Shown here: piece by piece, positions 12,337 to 23,764 of the stretch
How positions within the stretch are numbered: the stretch's first letter is position 1
How the letters are laid out: each line of letters starts with the position of its first letter
Assembly (NCBI GenBank): GCA_017354895.1
Contig: CP071497.1
Location: 806,001-870,000 of the forward strand
DNA length: 64,000 nt
DNA from: Podospora comata
Taxonomy: Eukaryota > Ascomycota > Sordariomycetes > Sordariales > Podosporaceae
Direction: 5' to 3'
Position numbers and translations under genes: made by a program
Notes under the pieces: generated by a model
Databases searched by the model: none
Seen by the model: only the letters and a program-made list of their open reading frames with translations
Told to the model about the DNA's origin: nothing

Positions 12337-13297
12337 ATGGCCAGCACACTCAATATGAACGGCGAGGACCCCGTCGAACGGCCTCAGCAGATCCGCGACA
12401 TCATAGGAGGTCTCGAGCGGTACAACCCCCAGGCCGCTGAGGTCCTCGAGGCCTACCTCCAGCAGCAATGTGAGGAGAAATTCACCGACTGCAACGCAAA
12501 CAGGGCACTGTTGAAGCTGTAAGTATCTCCCATGTTCCAACTCGCTATGGCTTATCTGGTTTTTCATGATGTTGTTTTTTATAAACGTTTCCTATTAGCC
12601 TGAAAAGCGGCCTAACAACCCGCACAAGCTGAGGTCAACTTAATGTGTCTGATATACAAACCATCTAATGTCTTACTGTGTTGGAGTCGTCTTGTTGAAC
12701 AAAGGATCGTCTACTAACCATTGTCTGCTCGGCGCAAAACTCAGGTACCAGCTCAACCCAGACAGGATCAAGGACGAGATCGTCACCAACGTCCTCGTCA
12801 AGACAATGACCCAGTTCCCCTCCCCTCAGTTCGACCTTGCCCTTCACCTCCTCTCCCCATCATACTCCAACCCCGGCCCAGGCTCCTCTTCCGACCTCGC
12901 CGAGGCTGTCGCCAAGCTTAGAACGCTCAACAGCCACCTCGAGGGCGCCAGATACGACCACTTCTGGGCCACCCTCGAGAGCGACGACATCTACGCGGAC
13001 CTCACCACCGACATTAAGGGTTTCGAGGAGATTATTCGCGTCAAGATCGCCCAGCTCATCAGTCTCGCCTTCCGTGAGATTAATATCAGCGTCCTCGAAA
13101 GCTACCTCGGTCTCCGCAGCGAAGCCGAGGTCAAGACCTTTGTCACCGAGACTTGCGGCTGGAAGGTCGGTGACGACAGCATCGTTCACATTCCTAAGAA
13201 CTCTGAGAACGAGGCCAAAAAGACCGAGATCCGCGAGGACGTCTCCATTGACATGTTCAGCCGTGTCATCAAGAGAAGTTGGGAGGAGAATGCTTAA
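12337..13297 (+). CDS. eif3k: Translation initiation factor eIF3 subunit k
   Basis: Accessory subunit of the eIF3 complex that binds the 40S ribosome; cytosolic. Exons 12337-12518 and 12745-13297 give 244 residues, the usual family length (about 220-245). Diagnostic segments are ERPQQIRDIIGGLERYNP at the start, the QQCEEKFTDCNANRALLKLY block that spans the splice, and NVLVKTMTQFPSPQFDLALH. The C-terminal half is the winged-helix/PCI-like (CSN8/PSMD8-type) part. The 226-base intron is unusually long for this window and carries a CTAAC branch point just before its acceptor. The gene faces Tsr4 convergently. Filamentous fungi keep eIF3k although budding yeast has lost it. Confidence 0.95.
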
Positions 13298-13834
13298 AAA
13301 ACACCAAACTACAAAGATACCATATTACACACACTAATGAAAAGGGTGTTTTGTGTGATGGGAAACGGTTCATTGTAGAGTACTTTTTTGAGACGAAGCG
13401 GTACTTTCCTTTTTCTGTCTATTGCGTCTCGCTGCTGCGGCCGGTTACCCCTTGTTTTGCATTCTGGCGGCGGAAAAAAAAGCCAAAAGCTTCTGACGGC
13501 GTTCATGGGATTTTGCGGAAGCGATTCGGGGATAAAAGGGGGGAACAAGGGCCTTGGAAGAAGGTTTTATACTGGGCTTAGAGTTGATCATTAGCCTTGG
13601 GCCATATTCACATTATACCTCTGGACAAAAAAAGACGAAAAATAACCCAAATATGCCATCCTTTGTCCTATGCTGCTTGTCATGTTGAATGGTTTTGGTG
13701 TTCCCTGACTGGGCATCCGTAGACTCTGAAGGGGGGCTGGTGTACAATCAACAGTAGGTTTCATGGCAATTTTGGTATCTCATTCTCCCTTCCTACATCT
13801 CGATTCATCTAAAACACGACCCTTCCCCCTATCC
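13298..13834. other. Convergent intergenic region
   Basis: Space between the 3' ends of eIF3k and Tsr4. AT-rich patches fit two 3' UTRs. No gene, RNA or repeat recognised. Confidence 0.6.
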
Positions 13835-15184
13835 TCACCTCTTAGCACTCAACTCCTCCCACTGAACACCCGCCCACTCCTCCAAATACCCCCCTTCTCC
13901 TCCTTCCACACCCCTCTCCTGGCAATCCCTCTCACAAACCCCCACAATAACCGTCCCCCAATCCATCCCATCCAGATCCTCCTCCTCCCCTTCCAACTCT
14001 TGAATCGCCTGCGGCGTCATCTGCACCTCAAACACCCTTCCCCCACCACAATTCCCACACCTCGGCATCCCCCCCTTTCCTCCCTTCACCTTTGCCTCCC
14101 CCTCCCCATCCTTTGCATACAGCATCTTCCCCACGGCGTCACTCTTGCTATACAACAGCGGCTGACCAGCAAACTCATACCTGATAACCTGCTCCGGGTT
14201 CTGCCCCACCCTGTCGGCAAACTTTTGAAACACAGTGTCCATGCTCGACTCAAAAACCTCCTTGTCTTCTTTACCTCCTCCACTGGACGAGCCCTCGCCC
14301 GAGTCAATGTCCATTATCTGAGTCTTTTGCGAGATGGGCGCGGGTTCAGGGTCGAGCTGTTCGTAGTCTGCCTCTGCTATCCAGCGTACAGGATAGGATT
14401 TCGGGAGGAGGGAGGAATCTGTCGGCCAGGGTTCGGGGGGTGGTGCTGGAGTGGCAGGGGGGAGGTTGAGAGATAATGTTTCGGCGAAGGATTTGGGGAG
14501 TTTCTCCTCCTCAACTTCGACGGGGGTGGGTTTTGGTTCCGGAGCAGCCGGGGTCGGGGCCGGGGCGGCGAATGGGTTGGTTGAGGTGGTGGTTGGCTTG
14601 GGAGCAAAAGGGTTTGTTGAGGCAGAAGCAAACGGGTTACCACCCGAGGAGGAGGAGGAGGTTGGCTTCGCGCCGAACAGCGCCTCCCCTAGACCGAGGG
14701 TAGACGCCTTGGGGATGACAGTGGCTTCTTTCGGCTTGGTTTCCTGGGACTCTTTGGCTGCCGCAACAGCATCAGGCGATACCCTCAACCCTCTAATCGC
14801 CCTGATACTCCCCTCCTTTCTCCGGCAACTCTTCCTTCTGCAGGCGAACACATAAAGCCGGCGTTCGTGGCCGGGGTATCGGTCTGGGAGCTCGGCGTTG
14901 AGCTGGAGCAGGAGCACCATGAGGTCTTTGCAGACTTTACACCGAGCCAGCGCGGCGGAGGGTGGTTTCGAGGGGTCTAGCCATGTCTGATTGAGACTCG
15001 GTAAGTATTTGATCAAGTTGAGTTGTTGTCTGCCCGTGGCGCAAAAAGGGTGACTTACTGGCTGTCCTCCAAGCCGGCTGATCTCCTCTCCTTGTGCGTC
15101 CTCCGAGGCGTACCCCAGGAGAACGTTGGTCTCCTGGAAATCATTGTCCTCGGCGCCCGAGGAATCGCTGTCGTAGGGAGCCAT
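13835..15184 (-). CDS. tsr4: 20S rRNA accumulation protein Tsr4 / PDCD2 family
   Basis: Tsr4/PDCD2 proteins are dedicated chaperones of ribosomal protein uS5 (Rps2) in 40S assembly. Exons 15184-15059 and 14986-13835 give 425 residues. Order: acidic N-terminus, the zinc-binding LARCKVCKDLMVLLLQLNAE block with paired Cys, ERRLYVFACRRKSCRRKEG, a long disordered linker, then the PDCD2_C domain with FAGQPLLYS, MPRCGNCGG and MDWGTVIVGVC. The 72-base intron is a multiple of three and has no stop, so a retained-intron form would add 24 residues. Family members run GGxPTWLDP across this point, which supports splicing. The linker has three NPF tripeptides (Asn159, 167, 179), as in ligands of EH domains. 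Confidence 0.92.
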   Translation of the reverse strand: MAPYDSDSSGAEDNDFQETNVLLGYASEDAQGEEISRLGGQPVSHPFCATGRQQLNLIKYLPSLNQTWLDPSKPPSAALARCKVCKDLMVLLLQLNAELPDRYPGHERRLYVFACRRKSCRRKEGSIRAIRGLRVSPDAVAAAKESQETKPKEATVIPKASTLGLGEALFGAKPTSSSSSGGNPFASASTNPFAPKPTTTSTNPFAAPAPTPAAPEPKPTPVEVEEEKLPKSFAETLSLNLPPATPAPPPEPWPTDSSLLPKSYPVRWIAEADYEQLDPEPAPISQKTQIMDIDSGEGSSSGGGKEDKEVFESSMDTVFQKFADRVGQNPEQVIRYEFAGQPLLYSKSDAVGKMLYAKDGEGEAKVKGGKGGMPRCGNCGGGRVFEVQMTPQAIQELEGEEEDLDGMDWGTVIVGVCERDCQERGVEGGEGGYLEEWAGVQWEELSAKR

Positions 15185-15575
15185 TCTGTTCTGTGTTTAT
15201 GGAGAATCGCAACCAGTACCGGGCTTCATGGTGGAAAACTTTGGGGTGGCAGTCGCAAGGCTTTTCGACAAAACTTTGGCGGGGTAGGAAATATTGCCCC
15301 GCCATCCAAAGCCGGCTGGCCAAGACGACGGCGCTGCCTCCGTCCAAACAATTCCGATGAGATGAAATAAATACGCGTCTACATGAGGCTTCTGGCACTG
15401 GGCTATATTTAGAGTGCATTACTGGTTGTTTAAAGCCCGTTGACCCAAAGCAGGCCATCGTTCCCCGGAGCTTACACATTTGCCAGTCACCCATAAGGTT
15501 GATGTGTTCAACAACGACGGTTCGTCTTTTATTATGTCAAAGAGGTATCTTACGAACAAAGTCTAAACTATTTCT
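15185..15575. promoter_or_regulatory. Tsr4 promoter / CCT6 3' flank
   Basis: 391 bases with no gene. It is the upstream region of Tsr4 and downstream region of CCT6, both on -. It contains an ACGCGT hexamer at 15373-15378. Nothing else recognised. Confidence 0.5.
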
Positions 15576-17495
15576 TCACTGCTCGGGACCATCCATACCC
15601 GGGCCGGGTCCACCGGATCGGCCCATCTGTCTCGCCTTCAGCAGCTCATCGCACAACAACAGGTTGGACGCGATACCCGAGCTGGAGGCAATGCAGTTTC
15701 TCAACACACGGAAAGAGTCGTACACACCCTCGAGGGTAGGATCCATCGGCTCGCCTGTAGCCAGGTCAAGACCGACAACGTTGCCATCAGCATGCTCATC
15801 GTGGAGAGCAGCCACTAGAAAGAGACATGTTAGCAGGTAGATCGATAAAATAACAGGGAGGGCCCCACGTACAGGCATCCTGAATGTCAAGACCAGCGTT
15901 GGCGGCCAAGGTCTTGGGAATGATAAGAAGAGCGTCGGCGAAGGCATCCACACCCCACTTGGCCTTGCCTCTGACAGTCTTCTTGAAAGCATCGCTCTTG
16001 AGGTGCATGGCGCAGGCGACTTGGAAGGCACCAGCGCCAGGAACAACGCTCTTGTCGACAATCATGTTGTAAACACTTCTAAGACCATCACGAACGGCAT
16101 CTGATACCTGGGCAATGGTGTGCTGGTTTGGGCCCTTGATAAGGAGGGTCACGGACTTGGGGTCCTTGACGTCCTCAATGAATGTGTACTTCTCCTCGCC
16201 GAGCTGCTGCTCGTAAACGAGGCCAGCCCAGCCGAGAACATCTGGGGTCAGGTCATCGACGCTGTTTTGCGCAACACCGCCGCAGATGAGTTGTAATCTC
16301 TCCATGTTTCTCCGCTTAGCTCTGCGCAGCGCGAGGATGCCGTTCTTTGCGAGGACGTCGAGGGACAGGGGGTCGATGCCCTTCTGGTTGATAATGACAA
16401 AGTTCTTCTTGCCGTCGCTTCCGCATACCTGCTTCTTGAGATCAACAATCTTCTTGAGCTTGGCGTCAACGAAGCGACGCTCGCTCTCTACCAGCTTATC
16501 CCGCTGCTCGGCACTGGAGTAGAAGAAGCTCGAGTTGATTTCGGTCTTTTCATATTCCAAGCTCACATTGAGGGTGAGAATGAAAGCGTTCTCGACACGC
16601 TTGGGCATATCGGGATGCCTCGCGCCGTGGTCGAGGGCAAGGCCCTTGATGAGTTGTGTGTCGGAGGCAGTGCGGTGCTGCATCTTCATGATCTCAACCA
16701 TGTGCAAATCGGGCTTCTCGGGGGCTTGGTAGATAGCGAGGACGGCATCGACGATAGAGGGGGTCAACGTTTGGGCAAGGCTGGCACTCAGCTTTGTGGC
16801 GAGAGAGGTTCTGGCGACGGAGAGGAGGAGCTCACGGTCGACTTCGCGGGCAAGCTTGAACTGGTCGAGGAACTATAGACAGTCAGTCAGAGGGAACTCA
16901 CAACGGTGTCTAGCTGCAACCACAAACCTTCAAAGCCTCGTTCTTCGCAATCTCGAAGCCATCTGTAATGATGCGAGGGTGGAGACCCTCCTGAATGTAG
17001 CGGTCGGCCTGCTTCAGGAGCTCGCCGACGAGCAAAACTACTGATGTTGTGCCGTCTCCGCAGATATCGTCTTGTGCTGTCGCGGCCCGCGCAATCATAA
17101 CAGCCGTGGGGTTCTGTATTTGCATCTCGCGGAGGAGGACGTTGCCATCCTTTGTCAACTTGATCTGTTACCCCTGGCGGTCAGTCACTGCATATCGTCC
17201 CCGCTTCGCAATCGATTCGTACCTGACCGGCGCCGTCGACAAGCCTGTGCCCAAAATGTTAGCCAAAGCGACCCCGAGTATGCCAGAGAGTATTCATACA
17301 TCTTGATGGTGCCCAGAGGGCCCAAGTTGGACTTGAGGACATCCTGGAGACCCTCACCAGCGGTGATGTTGACCTTGAGAGCTTCGCCCCGCCTCTGTTA
17401 AACACCCAAATTAGCATCCCGGTCGTCTGGTTGTATCAGGCGGACTCGCGTACCCTGGACTCGGCCTTGGGGTTGAGAAGCTGTGCGGCGGACAT
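15576..17495 (-). CDS. cct6: CCT/TRiC chaperonin subunit zeta
   Basis: One of eight subunits of the cytosolic chaperonin that folds actin and tubulin. Six exons (17495-17454, 17394-17300, 17244-17223, 17164-16928, 16872-15873, 15814-15576) join in phase to 544 residues, nearly identical in length to yeast Cct6 (about 546). Exon 3 is only 22 bases (it completes the codon for M, then LVDGAGQ). Group II chaperonin motifs are [20 protein letters not shown], the ATPase motif [15 protein letters not shown] and, near the end, [13 protein letters not shown] and [14 protein letters not shown]. The start [12 protein letters not shown] is typical of fungal zeta subunits. The 5' end is intron-dense and the catalytic part is one long exon. 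It is divergent from the prenylcysteine lyase-like gene. Confidence 0.97.
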
Positions 17496-17956
17496 GGTGG
17501 CAGACGGACAGCGAGGGAGGTATCTGACGGTTCGGGGGATCGCAAGATGTGGAGGTTCGCTGGACTGAAGCTTGTCGCCAATCGACAACTTTTTTTTGCA
17601 GTGCTTTTAGATTCCAGGCGGTGGTTTAGGCGGAGCGGCAGGCAGCGACAAGGGGTGAAGGAGCTCGGACCACGGCTCAGGAGAAACACCCCGCCAACAT
17701 GCTTATTGATAGCTGGGTACCTCTTCTGTCACCATTCTTCCCAGCATTCATAAGTATCCACTATCATCACATCATTGGTGGGAACCATCCATCTCACTGT
17801 TGTCTTCGTCAGGTTGGTGCATCAACAACTCACCACCGGGAATCCATGTTCGCTGGTGACGGCTTCAGGAATGACTTCTTGTCTGATTTGGCTTGGATAA
17901 TTCATTCTTTGTATTAATTCTTTGAGCACCTGGCGAGAAACGCATCAAGCAGCAGC
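17496..17956. promoter_or_regulatory. Divergent promoter region, CCT6 / prenylcysteine lyase-like gene
   Basis: 461 bases with no gene. Upstream regions of both flanking genes; a T-run and CT-rich patches only. Confidence 0.5.
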
Positions 17957-19792
17957 ATGAAGGGGGCACTCAGTCGCGCCTCCACTGTCCTAGCAACAGC
18001 GCTCTCGCTAGCTACGGCTCTTCCGTCATATGAACCGCCTCAGAAACAGCCAACACAGCAGGTGGCCATCATAGGTATGTTCTTCCTTCATTTGACATTT
18101 GGAGGGGTTTTACTTCTGTTTTCATCTATTTTCATCAAAACCGATGAAGCGGCTCACTAATAATCTAAATAGGAGCTGGGGCTGCGGGCTCGTCTGCTGC
18201 ATATTACTTACAACAATATGCCAAGCAACATGAGCTGCTCGGAATTTCCGTCAACATCACTCTCTTTGAGAAGACGGACCGTATTGGTGGACGAACTCTG
18301 ACTATCAACGCATACGATGACCCTTCACAACCAATCGAACTCGGAGCAAGCATATTCATTGAGAAGAACCACATTCTTCACGATGCCCTTCAAAGGTTCA
18401 ACCTGTCTAAACGGATTCCAGATGAAGACTCAGACCCGAAGCTCGGCATTTGGGATGGCGATGAGTTTGTCTTTACGGTCAACGAGCGTGATTCATTCTG
18501 GTGGACAGCCCTCAAGGTCATTTACAAGTATGGAATCATGGCACCGAGACGAACTCAGAAGTTGATGGAAGCTACTATCGCCAATTTCTTGAAATTATAC
18601 GAGGAGCCCAATTTCCCTTTCCGATCCCTTACCCAACGGGCGTACGAGCTTGGTCTGATTGATGTTACCGGGGTTACCGGGGAACAACTATTGAAGGCCA
18701 ACAACATCGATGATCGCTATGCACACGACATTATTCAGGCCAGCACCCGAGTAAACTACGCCTCGAACTTGGTCCGAATCCACGGTCTGGACACCATGGT
18801 AAGCCCTGATGCTATCGGTATCACCTCTCAAGCTAACCGTGCCACAGGTCTCAATGGCGCCTGAGGGTGCCATGGCTGTCCAAGGTGGTAACTGGCAAAT
18901 ATTCTATAAAATGGCTGAGGCATCGGGCGCCAGTCTCTTGATGAATTCGTCTGTGGCTTCTATCGGATTCTCGTCAGAAACCAATCACTACTCTGGCAAC
19001 AAGAAATACCTTATCCGCACCAAGTCCGCTACATCGGAGTCAAATGGGGGAGAGGATTACCCCGTTGCCTTTGACAACGTTATTATTGCCAATCCCTACC
19101 AATTCAGCAAGATCTCAGCAGAGGAGGGCGTCATTCAACAAACCATTGACGAGATCCCCTACGTCCAGCTCCATGTCACCATTTTCGCGTCGCCTTACCA
19201 GTACAGTCCCGCGTTTTTCGGCTTCACCGAGTCAAAGGATGTCCCAGGCGGTGTTCTCACAACCCTTGCCAAATCTGATGGACCAACCTCCGGGGTTAAT
19301 GGCGCCGGCAAGGCAGGTTTCTTCAGCGTCACAACCTTGCGCACGACCACAAACCCCACAACTCAAAAGCGGGAGTTTATCTACAAGATCTTCTCGCCTG
19401 AGAAGGTTAGTCCTGAGTTCCTCAGTCGCCTGTTTGGAGTCGAGGTGCCCGATTCCTTCACCACAGACCCTGATGAGGAGGGCTCAGTGAGTCCCATCAC
19501 CTGGTATCATCCCCATGTCTTTTACTCGTATCCTCAAGCCTTGCCACGGGTAACGTTCCAGGACCCTATCATCGGTCCGGGCCTGTATTATACGTCTGGC
19601 ATGGACAGTTTCATTTCCACGATGGAAACCAATGCGCTAATGGGCAAGAATGTGGCCGCCTTACTCATGGACGATATTTTGAAAGCGGGCAAGAATGGCT
19701 GCAAAGGGGCGGAGGAGATGCACGAAAATACTCTGCTTGATCAGTTTCGGAGTGGCCCAGGGAGTTCAGAGAAGGACATGAAGGATTTGTAG
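17957..19792 (+). CDS. Prenylcysteine oxidase / farnesylcysteine lyase-like flavoprotein
   Basis: Family members use FAD to oxidise the thioether of farnesyl- or geranylgeranyl-cysteine released from degraded prenylated proteins. Exons 17957-18074, 18173-18798 and 18848-19792 give 562 residues. A signal peptide (about residues 1-22) is followed at once by the Rossmann motif GAGAAG (residues 40-45), which intron 1 splits, then the FAD-binding RIGGRT and ELGASIFIE. The C-terminal part matches the prenylcysteine lyase domain, including FYSYPQALPRVTF and the final FAD-contact segment LYYTSGMDSFISTMETNALMG. Secretion or lumenal placement fits the family's lysosomal/vacuolar members. A general amine-oxidase-like flavoprotein is the fallback reading. 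Confidence 0.92.
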
Positions 19793-20648
19793 ATATATGT
19801 GGTGGGTAAATGACCCTTTGGCATCCGTTGTTTCCACGAGATGCCACTGTCGAACAATGTGGGTGTGGCTGGCCACAAAGAAGCCTTTCTTGGACCTCTG
19901 TGTCACATCAAGCCCAGTATGTGCTGTCATACGTCAAGCTCGTGGTTTCTGGCAGGTACATAGCTTGATGTGCTTCCTTGATGTTGGCATCCCATCATAT
20001 CGGGGACAAAATAATGGGGCCCTGCAACCGGCCAGTAGGCCTTCAAAGATCATTGAAGCCCTGTTAAAACAGATCCAAGGCCTATTGACAACTCCTAAGA
20101 ATATCAACTCTCTTTGCAGGTATGTCAACTATCCTAATAAAAGAGATATGAACTCTCTTTGATGGTCTGTTTGCTGTGTTCAAGAACACTTATCCCAAGT
20201 TTGAGTAGCAGTGTCTATTTTTTTTGTCCACGGCTTGCCCATGTGATCGCTGTCTCAGTGAAAGCCACAGGTCTGAAAGCCAGCACATGCAATGAGTCAG
20301 CAGCTGCCTTGGATGTGGCGCAAATCTCCACCTTTTCCGAGGTGGCAATTGGCTGGGTGCACCGCCGCAAAGATACGTCTCCCCTCCATTGTCCAGACCT
20401 TTTTTTGGGGATCGCTTTTGTTATGACGCAGCTTCCCTCACGCATTTGCCCGACAGTCGAGTCCAGTCCTGTGCACTGGGTCGTCACTAAAGGCGCCGGT
20501 GAAGGTCTAGGTATCATTCTCCATTCTAAACCACAGCTTTACAAAAACATCTCTTTGCGATCTACTTAGTTTTATAGCGCCTTGTCTGTTTTCCCCGCCA
20601 AACAACCAACACCCCACATCGTGAACTTTCTTCGAATCGTTGGCAGCC
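19793..20648. other. Intergenic region upstream of vid27
   Basis: 856 bases without a supported gene. Short open frames on both strands near 20159-20517 have no recognisable content. Contains the 3' flank of the prenylcysteine lyase-like gene and the promoter of vid27. Confidence 0.5.
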
Positions 20649-23223
20649 ATGTTTGCCCTCAAAGGCAGTAAGTAACGACTTGAAACCCCCGCGACTCCCC
20701 CACAAAGCAAAACAGCCCAGTGCGCAACGGCCGCTGATGTTGCCCATTATGTCGCTATCACCTGCTAACTACATCAACGCAGTCTCCCGCCTGATCTTTG
20801 GCTCCAACAACCAGGAGTCCATGATCGAGCTGCCCCAAGGCCAACTCTACCTTGTTCGACCATTCTCACCCAAGGGATATTCTGAGCTTCTCTTCAAGGA
20901 CGCTTCCGCTCGCATTCGCCGTACCGCGCAAGAATTCCAATACCAGCTTGTCGTCCAGCGAGTTTACGAAGAGGGCGAGGCTGAGCTACTTGCCGAGGAG
21001 GAAGGAGACGACCTCGAGGCCGATGCCGACATTCTAGCTGCCGAGCGCGACGAAAAGACATTCCTCCTCGACGAGGCGCTTCATTTCCGCGTCGAGAACC
21101 GAGAGGGTAGCGAGAGGGTACTTTGCTGGAGAGACTTGAGTGGCGACGCCGGAGACGTTTTCGAGTTTGTTTGCGACGGTGGTATCTTGCCCGCCCAAGT
21201 GAAGCAGTTCGAGCTCATCGCGAAGCAGTGCCAGTACGAGCGCAAGTACCGCAAGCCTCACGCCACAGCTTCTAAAGAGGATCTCCTCCAGTTCGAGTTC
21301 GACGAGCAGCCGATCCCGCCAGCCAGCCCAATTCACAGCCCTGTCCTCACCAGGTCCATCGAGTCCTCCGAGATGTTTCCCCACAAGGCTAAAGGGAAGA
21401 AAGACGTGGTCTCCGACTTGGAAGTAACGCCGATGAAGAAATCTCCTCCCACGCCGACCAAGACACCGACCACCAAGGGTAAGGAGCGGAATATGGGTAC
21501 TCCCTCGGCCGTTGCTCACCCAGAGGCTCGCGAGATGTTGGCTGCTGAGGTTGCCGAGCTCCACTTCTTTGAGTTTCAATCGGGCGCATTCGTCCTGAAG
21601 GATGGGTCTGTCACTGCAACTGTCACGGAGATCGACAACTGGAAGTACTGGTTGCAGGTCGGCAGCGCCGACCGTGACTGGATAGGCGTCCCCGTCACGG
21701 AAGACCTCAATCCCGTCTTCAACTTCGAGTTCCTTTCTTTCATCTTCAATCAATTTCACGAGGATGGGTCAGCCTATTCATGGCTTCTTCGATTCAAGGA
21801 TCAGGCGACTCTAGAGCGCTTCCAGGAGGGTTTGATGCAGGCTCTTTGGGAGCAGCTGAATCAGATCAAGTGGTCCAAGATCAAGGACAAGGAGCGTGAC
21901 TACGTCACCGACGCTTTCAACGATTTGACCATGGAGGATGCCGATCAAGAAGAGGAGGAGGAGCATTATGAGGATGCAGAGGAGGGAAGCGAAGATGAGG
22001 ACGATGAAAAACCACGGAGCGAACATTACGATAGTGACGAAGACGAAGACGATGTGGACTACAAGCCCAAGGACGGTGAGACCAACAAGCAGATCGCAGT
22101 CGGGTACAAGCATGACCGGTCGTTTGTCGTCCGCGGTTCCAAGATCGGCGTCTTCAAGCACACCCCCAACAACAACCTGGAGTTCAGCACCAACATCTCC
22201 AAGGTTGAGACGGCAGATGGAAAGCTGTTCTCGCCCAAGAAGGTCATGCTTCACAACGAAGACCGCAACCTTATCTTGCAGAAGGATGATGACCCGAACA
22301 AGCTGTATCGCATGGATCTCGAGTATGGCAAGGTCGTTGACGAGTGGAACGTCCATGAGGATATTCCTGTGGTCACCTTCGCGCCCGAGAACAAGTTTGC
22401 GCAGATGACCCACGAGCCCACGTTCCTTGGTATCAGCAAAAACGCGCTGTACCGCATCGATCCCCGTCTGTCTGGCACCAAGCTGGTTGACGCTCAGCTC
22501 AAGCAGTACGCCAGCAAGAACGACTTCTCTGCCATTTCTACTACCGAGAAGGGCCATATCGCCGTGGCTTCCAACAAGGGTGACATTCGTCTCTTTGACC
22601 GTCTCGGCATCAATGCCAAGACACACATTCCTGCCCTTGGTGAACCCATCATCGGTCTCGACGTGTCTGCCGATGGTCGCTGGGTCCTCGGTACCTGCCG
22701 TACTTACCTGCTGCTGATCGATGCCCAGCAAAAGTCTGGCAAGAACGAAGGCAAGCTTGGCTTTGAGAAGTCCTTCGCTGCCGATCAGAAGCCCCAGCCT
22801 CGCCGCCTTGCTTTGAGCCCCGAGCACGTTGCGCAGTTTCACCACGAGACAGGCAAGGGTGTCAGCTTCACTCCTGCCAAGTTCAACACCGGAGAGGGTG
22901 TCGAGGAGAGCAGCATCATTACCGCCACGGGTCCGTACATCATCGAGTGGAACCTTAAGAAGGTTCTGACCGGCAAGAAGACGCCCTACCTCATCAAGCG
23001 GTACTCGGACGACGTCAAGGCCGACGACTTCAAGTTTGGCACCGACAAGAACGTCATTGTCGCGCTGCCCCACGAGGTTAACATGGTTAGCCACACCCGT
23101 CTCAAGCGGCCTACTCGTGAGAGCATTGCTGGCGACTTTGGGCGTCGTGGGTCTCGGTTTGGCACCCCGGCGAAGAGTCCTTCCAAGTTGAGTAGGAGTG
23201 CGATTGTGGAGGAGGCTTTTTAG
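20649..23223 (+). CDS. vid27: Vacuolar import and degradation protein Vid27
   Basis: Cytosolic protein tied in yeast to turnover of gluconeogenic enzymes; its biochemical role is unsettled. A 19-base first exon (20649-20667, coding MFALKG) is joined across a 115-base intron with branch point GCTAACT to exon 2 (20783-23223), giving 819 residues (yeast Vid27 is about 780). The order is a Vid27 N-terminal PH-like part (SRLIFGSNNQESMIELPQG), a second PH-like segment around LHFFEFQSGAFVLKDGSV, a strongly acidic Glu/Asp tract (about nt 21948-22065), then a beta-propeller domain holding GDIRLFDRLG and DVSADGRWVLGTCRTYLLLI. The tiny first exon is supported by the family's normal start and by a GTAAGT donor. 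The intron carries an open frame into exon 2, but it lacks an ATG. Confidence 0.94.
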
Positions 23224-23764
23224 TTTGCTGGGATATGCAGTGTTGGGTGACTGGGATGGATTGTCGTTTGCTTTTCTTTACTTGCTGAACACTGGGAGTA
23301 CCGGTTTCGTGTGTTGTTTTTGACGCCTTGTTGCGTCGTCATGTATGCAGGATGATGGGATAACCGTGTGCGTTTGTTGTTTTGTTTTGCTTAGCATCGG
23401 GAGTTGAGGTAGCTTTCTTGATGAGTAACGTCTTGGTGTTGAGGGAAGGGGCTTGCTTGGCTGGGTAGGTAGGTAGGACTGCTGGATGACGGTTAGGGCA
23501 TCTTGGTCGATATGGCCTCAATTGACTACGTAACACGGCTCGTGAGTTTGAGGAGATCTCGGTATGTTTGTGATTATCGTGTTCTTCACTGAGCACTGTT
23601 TCTGAGCCCAACTACCTCTCCTCGACAATTCCCCACAGTTCGTGGTTAAGATTCACAGTCTCAATTGAAGGTTCAAGCAAGTGCAATAAGATGAAATTCG
23701 TAATTCATAACCTAACTAAAAAGCAATCTGGTATCATTTCACTCCTCATCCCAATCCCATCCCT
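23224..23764. other. Convergent intergenic region
   Basis: 3' flanks of vid27 and the LDPRVDSD repeat protein. A short open frame at 23339-23611 (-) has no coding character. Nothing else seen. Confidence 0.5.

Noticed and set aside
20653-20782. Extended vid27 start reading through its first intron
   Set aside because: No ATG; the spliced 19-base first exon gives the normal family N-terminus and has strong donor, branch point and acceptor.
21811-23094. 427-codon open frame on - within vid27
   Set aside because: Antisense shadow of the conserved Vid27 propeller; Val/Leu/Gly-rich mirror composition typical of antisense frames in codon-biased genes.
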